From Fidelibacterota bacterium (GTDB lineage Bacteria; Fidelibacterota; Marinisomatia; Marinisomatales; JABMOV01): 37,627 nt of DNA. The position numbers and the translations under genes are program-made. The stretch spans positions 1-37,627 of the forward strand of contig JABMOV010000078.1 of the NCBI GenBank assembly GCA_013203145.1. Direction: 5' to 3'. Of this stretch, positions 33,827-37,627 are shown piece by piece. The notes beneath the pieces were generated by a model. It was given only the letters and a program-made list of their open reading frames with translations. It ran no database searches and had not been told where the DNA came from. Positions within the stretch are counted from its first letter, which is position 1; each line of letters opens with the position of its first letter.

Positions 33827-36159
33827 AATTCGAATGAAATTCCAATAGATGGGATTAAGGGGAAAATACTAATATCCTCACGACGAAGAATAGATTCATC
33901 TTCTTCATCAACATTGGTCTCTCCAACATCAGGGTGTCCATTGCCATTGGTATCATGCTCGTCTTCTATCCAATCGCCATCATCGTCTAACCCATTCATC
34001 GTATTACCCACAGAATAAACATACCTGAAAATATTATTTCGATTATAAGCATTAATGACCTGAAAACTGAGATCGAATTTTGTTGATCCTATTTTGAAAT
34101 GTCGTATCAAACTCATGTCCAGTCGATGATAATCTGGATATCGCCCTGAATTTCGAATCCCAGGGATGGTCCTGTAACGTGGTGTAGGGTCTAAAGGGAG
34201 GTTTTCTACATAATAACCAAGGATGGGTGTATATGCTTGTCCTGATTGCCATGACCAACGTCCATTTAACTCCCATTTAGATTTGAATCGCCACGAACCA
34301 ATAATGTTAAAAGCATGACGACGATCCCAATTTGTGAAATATTCAGTTTCTTTGAATTGTTTTCTGGACACCGACCAAGTGTAGGCGATCCATCCTGTTA
34401 GTTTACCTGATTTTTTTTGAATAAATGTTTCAAATCCATATGCATATCCATCCGAGGGAATAAATGTATCAGATAGTTTATCATCAGAAACTTCAGCATC
34501 TGTTGTAGCTCGTACATCCTCAAAAGTCAGCATATTTTCTAGTGTCTTGTAGTACCCTTCTACCTGAAACCGCCAGCGGTTACCAATATATTCTTCATAC
34601 CCAATTATGTATTGTACTGCAGATGCAGGATCCACCGAATTATCTACTGCAAACCAACTATCCAGTATAGTAGGATTGTAATCATCTTGTACTGTTTCTA
34701 TAAACTGATGGTAGTTCCCAATTGCAGCATTAATAAATCGATCAGTTGTAAGAATGTATTTTAACCCTAATCGAAAATCAGGATAATATTTTGTATTGTG
34801 ACCGCTATAGTAATTTAATCGAAATCCCGGTTCAATAATTATTCTTGGGGTCGGAATCCATTTAAATTTGATATAGGAGGCGGCTTCTACAGGATTTTCC
34901 TCAATTCTAAATAGTATAGAATCATTAAACTCACTTAAATAGTCAAATCGAAGAGCCTTGAATTGACCGCCAAATTTTATGGTAATGTCACTACCTTGAA
35001 AAAATGTGAAATCAGCAGAAGATGTTGCATCTCCAATTACATTGGTACTATTGACCCCTGAAGATCCACCAAGTCCAAATTTCGTAGAGAATTCACTACT
35101 TGCTGCTAAAATGTTTCCTATAAGCCGATCTGAGAAGACTCTCCTATAGGCTAAACTATACGTCTTGTTACCCCAGTTTGCCTCCAATCCAAGGTCATCG
35201 AAAATGAGGTCATCCAATCCAGTGGAAAAACTGAAGCTGACACGATCTTTGGGAGTCAAATCTGTGAATACGTGTCCTTGCATATCATAAAAATAATAGG
35301 GAATGTAATACGGTGTTCCTTTAAGGACTTTATCAAAATAGGTTCTCCGCGCAGATATTAACCATGCGCCATTATAGGATGGACCTTCGAGGGTGGTTTG
35401 AGCCGCCAGAAGAGATATGGATGCTTTTGCATCAAAATGTTTCCTGTTTCCTTCGCGACTGAGAATATTCAAGACTGCTGATAATCTCCCACCATATTCT
35501 GCATTGAATCCACCTTTAATTAAATCCGCTTCTTTTACTGCATCAATAATGAAATTGCTAAAAACACCACCAAGGTGAGATGGATTGTATACTGTGATCC
35601 CATCCACCAATATCAAATTTTGATCCGTATTCCCACCGCGAATAATTAATCCAGTTGAAAATTCTGATGGGGTTAACACACCTGGCATTGCCTGTATTGT
35701 TCGGAAAAGATCCGGTTCAACAATTGACGGTAGAGATTTTAATTCCCTTGGGGATAAACTAACGCGACTTGGTTCTACGGCTATTTGTCTGGAAATTTGT
35801 TCACCACTCACTATAACTGCATCTAATTCGATCGCTTTTTTTTCTAAACTCACATTAGTAAAACCGGTATTACCATTGATAGAAATAGATTGTTCTGAAA
35901 TTTCATATCCCAAATAGGATACCACAAGTACCTGATCACCATTTGGCATATCATTAATAACATAATAGCCATTGATGTCCGTGGCAGTTCCCATAGATGT
36001 TGTTTTTATATATACATTTGCTCCAATGAGAGCTTCACCAGAATGTGAATCAGTGATAAAGCCCGTAACTCTCCCTGCGTATACTCCTGAAATAGCAAAT
36101 AACAGGAGGATGGTTATCTTCCGGTTTTTAAGATGATTTATAGTATTTTGCTTTTTCAT
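33823..36159 (-). CDS. TonB-dependent receptor with carboxypeptidase-regulatory domain
   Basis: A 778-residue outer-membrane receptor. Parts in order: signal peptide (ITILLLFAISGVYAG), regulatory-like beta domain at about 30-115 (GRVTGFITDSHSGEALIGANVYI ... DINGYYVINDMPNGDQVLVVSYLGY), plug at about 125-235 (LFRTIQAMPGVLTPSEFSTGLIIRGGNTDQNLILVDGITVYNPSHLGG ... DLIKGGFNAEYGGRLSAVLNI) and a barrel to the C-terminus (IPSIGISFEL). An acidic Asp/Asn/Gly segment near residues 725-760 (GLDDDGDWIEDEHDTNGNGHPD) looks like calcium-binding loops in an extracellular barrel loop. It heads a three-gene operon with the lipoprotein and the peroxiredoxin. Substrate unknown. Confidence 0.9.
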   Translation of the reverse strand: MKKQNTINHLKNRKITILLLFAISGVYAGRVTGFITDSHSGEALIGANVYIKTTSMGTATDINGYYVINDMPNGDQVLVVSYLGYEISEQSISINGNTGFTNVSLEKKAIELDAVIVSGEQISRQIAVEPSRVSLSPRELKSLPSIVEPDLFRTIQAMPGVLTPSEFSTGLIIRGGNTDQNLILVDGITVYNPSHLGGVFSNFIIDAVKEADLIKGGFNAEYGGRLSAVLNILSREGNRKHFDAKASISLLAAQTTLEGPSYNGAWLISARRTYFDKVLKGTPYYIPYYFYDMQGHVFTDLTPKDRVSFSFSTGLDDLIFDDLGLEANWGNKTYSLAYRRVFSDRLIGNILAASSEFSTKFGLGGSSGVNSTNVIGDATSSADFTFFQGSDITIKFGGQFKALRFDYLSEFNDSILFRIEENPVEAASYIKFKWIPTPRIIIEPGFRLNYYSGHNTKYYPDFRLGLKYILTTDRFINAAIGNYHQFIETVQDDYNPTILDSWFAVDNSVDPASAVQYIIGYEEYIGNRWRFQVEGYYKTLENMLTFEDVRATTDAEVSDDKLSDTFIPSDGYAYGFETFIQKKSGKLTGWIAYTWSVSRKQFKETEYFTNWDRRHAFNIIGSWRFKSKWELNGRWSWQSGQAYTPILGYYVENLPLDPTPRYRTIPGIRNSGRYPDYHRLDMSLIRHFKIGSTKFDLSFQVINAYNRNNIFRYVYSVGNTMNGLDDDGDWIEDEHDTNGNGHPDVGETNVDEEDESILRREDISIFPLIPSIGISFEL

Positions 36160-36392
36160 TAATTGGTCAGCTAAATAGTAATTTTGCAGTGGTTTTTATT
36201 ACAAAATCTATTTTCTCAAATTTTTATACTTAGTTTTTGAAATCTTATTAAATCCCAACCAGTCAATTTACGCCTCTCAAAAGGTGGAATAAACAATTAA
36301 TGATATCTACCAAGAAAAAAGCTTATGCAATTTTGGCATTATCTGATATTATCCACGGTACGACTTTTAATGTTGATCTCACTACTGTCCGG

Positions 36393-37565
36393 TTAAAATA
36401 AAGCCAGTTGAGGTATAGGTTCTCTAGCCTTATTAAGCGTTTTCACGTTTAAAGACAAAATATCGAGCAAATTAATGCGATTCATTAGCCCTTCACCGAT
36501 CATTCGGCTTAATTCAGTAATCGTATGTTTGTATTTTGTCTGATATTTGATGTAAGCCAGCAGCAGGTAATAGCACATTGCCACCCACACCTGAGTTAGC
36601 ACAGCATTAGGACTGGTGCCCAGAAAAGATTTGATCTTGAGGTTCTGCTTGATCCATTTGAAGAACAGTTCGATCTGCCAACGGGACTTGTAGATCTTGG
36701 CAATAGTCGTGGCTGCCAGATCCATATTGTTGGTTAAGAACTCATAGTACTTTCCTGTTTCAGGGTCGACAAAGCCCACTATCCGCAGTTGATCCGGGTA
36801 TTTCTTCATTGTGTAAAAGCCGGTCAGCTTGATTAGATCATCCCCGATAATTTGTTTATGCTTAAGGGGTTTATGCTGTCCGGTGACCTCATGTTTCATA
36901 TTCTCCTTGACCCGGGAAACGAAGTATACCCCTCGCTGATCCAGTGAATACAACCATTTATAATCAATGTAGGCTTTGTCGATGGACAGAATGCTGTCCG
37001 GTAGTAATGCAAAATCCAGTTTGTCTTCGCTACGTGCCACTCGGACATCATGTTTCTTTCCATCAGTCATAACCATAAATGAGGGTAGCGAACCACTATG
37101 ATCATACAGGTAATGCAATTTGATTGCTCCCTTGCGTTTACGAAAACGTGCCCAGGGAAAAAGAGATAAACACAAATCAATAGTTGTCGAATCTAAGGAA
37201 TACAGATCATTCTTAAAACGAAAGCTGTGCTTTGGCGTTACCGACTTACATTTCTCCAACAACTTATAGAACAGTCCCTCATAGATCTGATAGGATCTCT
37301 TGGACATGGCATCCGAAAGGGTACTGCGCTTGATCCCTTGCAATCCAATGTGATACCACTTGGAATGGTGTACAGACAGAGATGTTTCTATGTCTCTCAA
37401 GCTGTCCTTTCTACCCGCTTGGGCAAATAACAGTACAATGAGTTGCTGCCAGCCACCGAAATACTTGGTATAGTGGTTCGCATTGTAACGATCTTCCAGT
37501 TTCTCAAATTCGTATCTCGGAAAAAGGCTGAGTAGTTCTGACATGATTGTGTTAACTTGAGCCAT
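36393..37565 (-). CDS. IS4-family transposase (DDE_Tnp_1)
   Basis: A 390-residue DDE transposase. The N-terminal ~75 residues (LFPRYEFEKLEDRYNANHYTKYFGGWQQLIVLLFAQ) match the DUF4372 domain of this IS4 branch. The catalytic core shows the first Asp in LYSLDSTTIDLCLSLFPWA, the second in SILSIDKAYIDY and the third acidic residue in the IS4 signature YKSRWQIELFFKWIK (Y-x2-R-x3-E-x6-K). Length is normal and there is no internal stop, so it may be active. AAGGAG lies nine bases before the ATG but is itself inside an inverted repeat that could mask it. Confidence 0.94.
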   Translation of the reverse strand: MAQVNTIMSELLSLFPRYEFEKLEDRYNANHYTKYFGGWQQLIVLLFAQAGRKDSLRDIETSLSVHHSKWYHIGLQGIKRSTLSDAMSKRSYQIYEGLFYKLLEKCKSVTPKHSFRFKNDLYSLDSTTIDLCLSLFPWARFRKRKGAIKLHYLYDHSGSLPSFMVMTDGKKHDVRVARSEDKLDFALLPDSILSIDKAYIDYKWLYSLDQRGVYFVSRVKENMKHEVTGQHKPLKHKQIIGDDLIKLTGFYTMKKYPDQLRIVGFVDPETGKYYEFLTNNMDLAATTIAKIYKSRWQIELFFKWIKQNLKIKSFLGTSPNAVLTQVWVAMCYYLLLAYIKYQTKYKHTITELSRMIGEGLMNRINLLDILSLNVKTLNKAREPIPQLALF

Positions 37566-37574
37566 GGTCTGATT

Positions 37575-37627
37575 CTCCTTGGTTTTATTTGCTTTGAGCC
37601 GGGATAATTTATCCCAACTCCAAGGAG
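37575..37627 (-). promoter_or_regulatory. Inverted repeat masking the transposase ribosome binding site
   Basis: On the minus strand CTCCTTGG (37627-37620) pairs perfectly with CCAAGGAG (37582-37575); the latter contains the AAGGAG ribosome binding site of the transposase. A second palindrome, GGGATAA (37601-37607) with TTATCCC (37609-37615), sits within the loop. The stem may extend beyond the window. Confidence 0.6.

Larger units (their letters stand above)
36384..37627 (-). mobile_element. IS4-like insertion sequence, partial at window edge
   Basis: Element around a single transposase gene. The left boundary is placed near CTGTCCGGTTAAAAT (about 36384), just past the transposase stop; the matching inverted repeat is not found before 37627, so the right end lies outside the window. 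The 5' leader contains nested inverted repeats (see the hairpin at 37575-37627). Both boundaries are therefore approximate. Confidence 0.7.

Noticed and set aside
1..37627. tRNA or rRNA genes
   Set aside because: I saw no cloverleaf with a conserved T-arm and no rRNA segment; a tRNAscan run would be needed to exclude an unusual one.

Overview
The window is AT-rich, densely coded DNA from a Gram-negative bacterium of the Fibrobacteres-Chlorobi-Bacteroidetes (FCB) group. Support comes from a secreted protein with a type IX-like C-terminal sorting domain (NPFNPNT...YDIMGRKV), two TonB-type receptors with N-terminal carboxypeptidase-regulatory domains, and DUF3078-, DUF481- and DUF4249-type envelope proteins. 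Many genes carry clear AGGAG-type ribosome binding sites, which true Bacteroidota mostly lack. A Marinimicrobia-like or related deep FCB lineage is therefore my best guess; this is inference, because no rRNA gene is present.

Layout. 1-5.7 kb: a dual-OB-type protein, a large secreted sorting-domain protein with a small exported partner, the ribosome-rescue factor ArfB and a small unknown gene. 5.8-10.6 kb: an outer-membrane receptor, a CBM9-like Met/Gly-rich exported protein, a DUF3078 protein and, convergent, a small membrane-anchored protein. 10.9-17.7 kb: central carbon metabolism, with two tandem GAPDH-family genes (the first has lost the catalytic cysteine), acetoacetyl-CoA synthetase, PPi-dependent phosphofructokinase and class II fructose-bisphosphate aldolase. 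17.7-20.9 kb: a GNAT acetyltransferase, an IS3-family element inserted into a REP-associated tyrosine transposase (RAYT) remnant, and two copies of a REP-like palindrome flanking a DUF481 gene. 20.9-27.7 kb: an ion-transport block on the minus strand (CorA, a cation-chloride-cotransporter homologue, a ClC channel with CBS and TrkA-C-like domains, and an ACR3 arsenite carrier). 27.9-32.3 kb: two small membrane proteins, an exported YiiX-type papain-fold hydrolase and a Tyr-rich envelope protein. 32.3-36.2 kb: a minus-strand operon of TonB-dependent receptor, DUF4249-like lipoprotein and exported Bcp-type peroxiredoxin, joined by 4-nt ATGA overlaps. 36.4 kb to the end: an IS4-like transposase.

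The most notable result is the peroxiredoxin. It is interrupted by a single in-frame TGA exactly where the peroxidatic cysteine belongs (PGC becomes PG-TGA), the frame continues with conserved family sequence to a normal stop, and a foldable hairpin starts at the TGA. This fits a selenocysteine-containing, exported peroxiredoxin coupled to a TonB uptake operon. The second is the cysteine-less GAPDH paralogue (Cys to Ser, phosphate-site Arg to Asn, altered phosphate loop) translationally coupled to an intact GAPDH, a candidate regulatory or structural pseudoenzyme.
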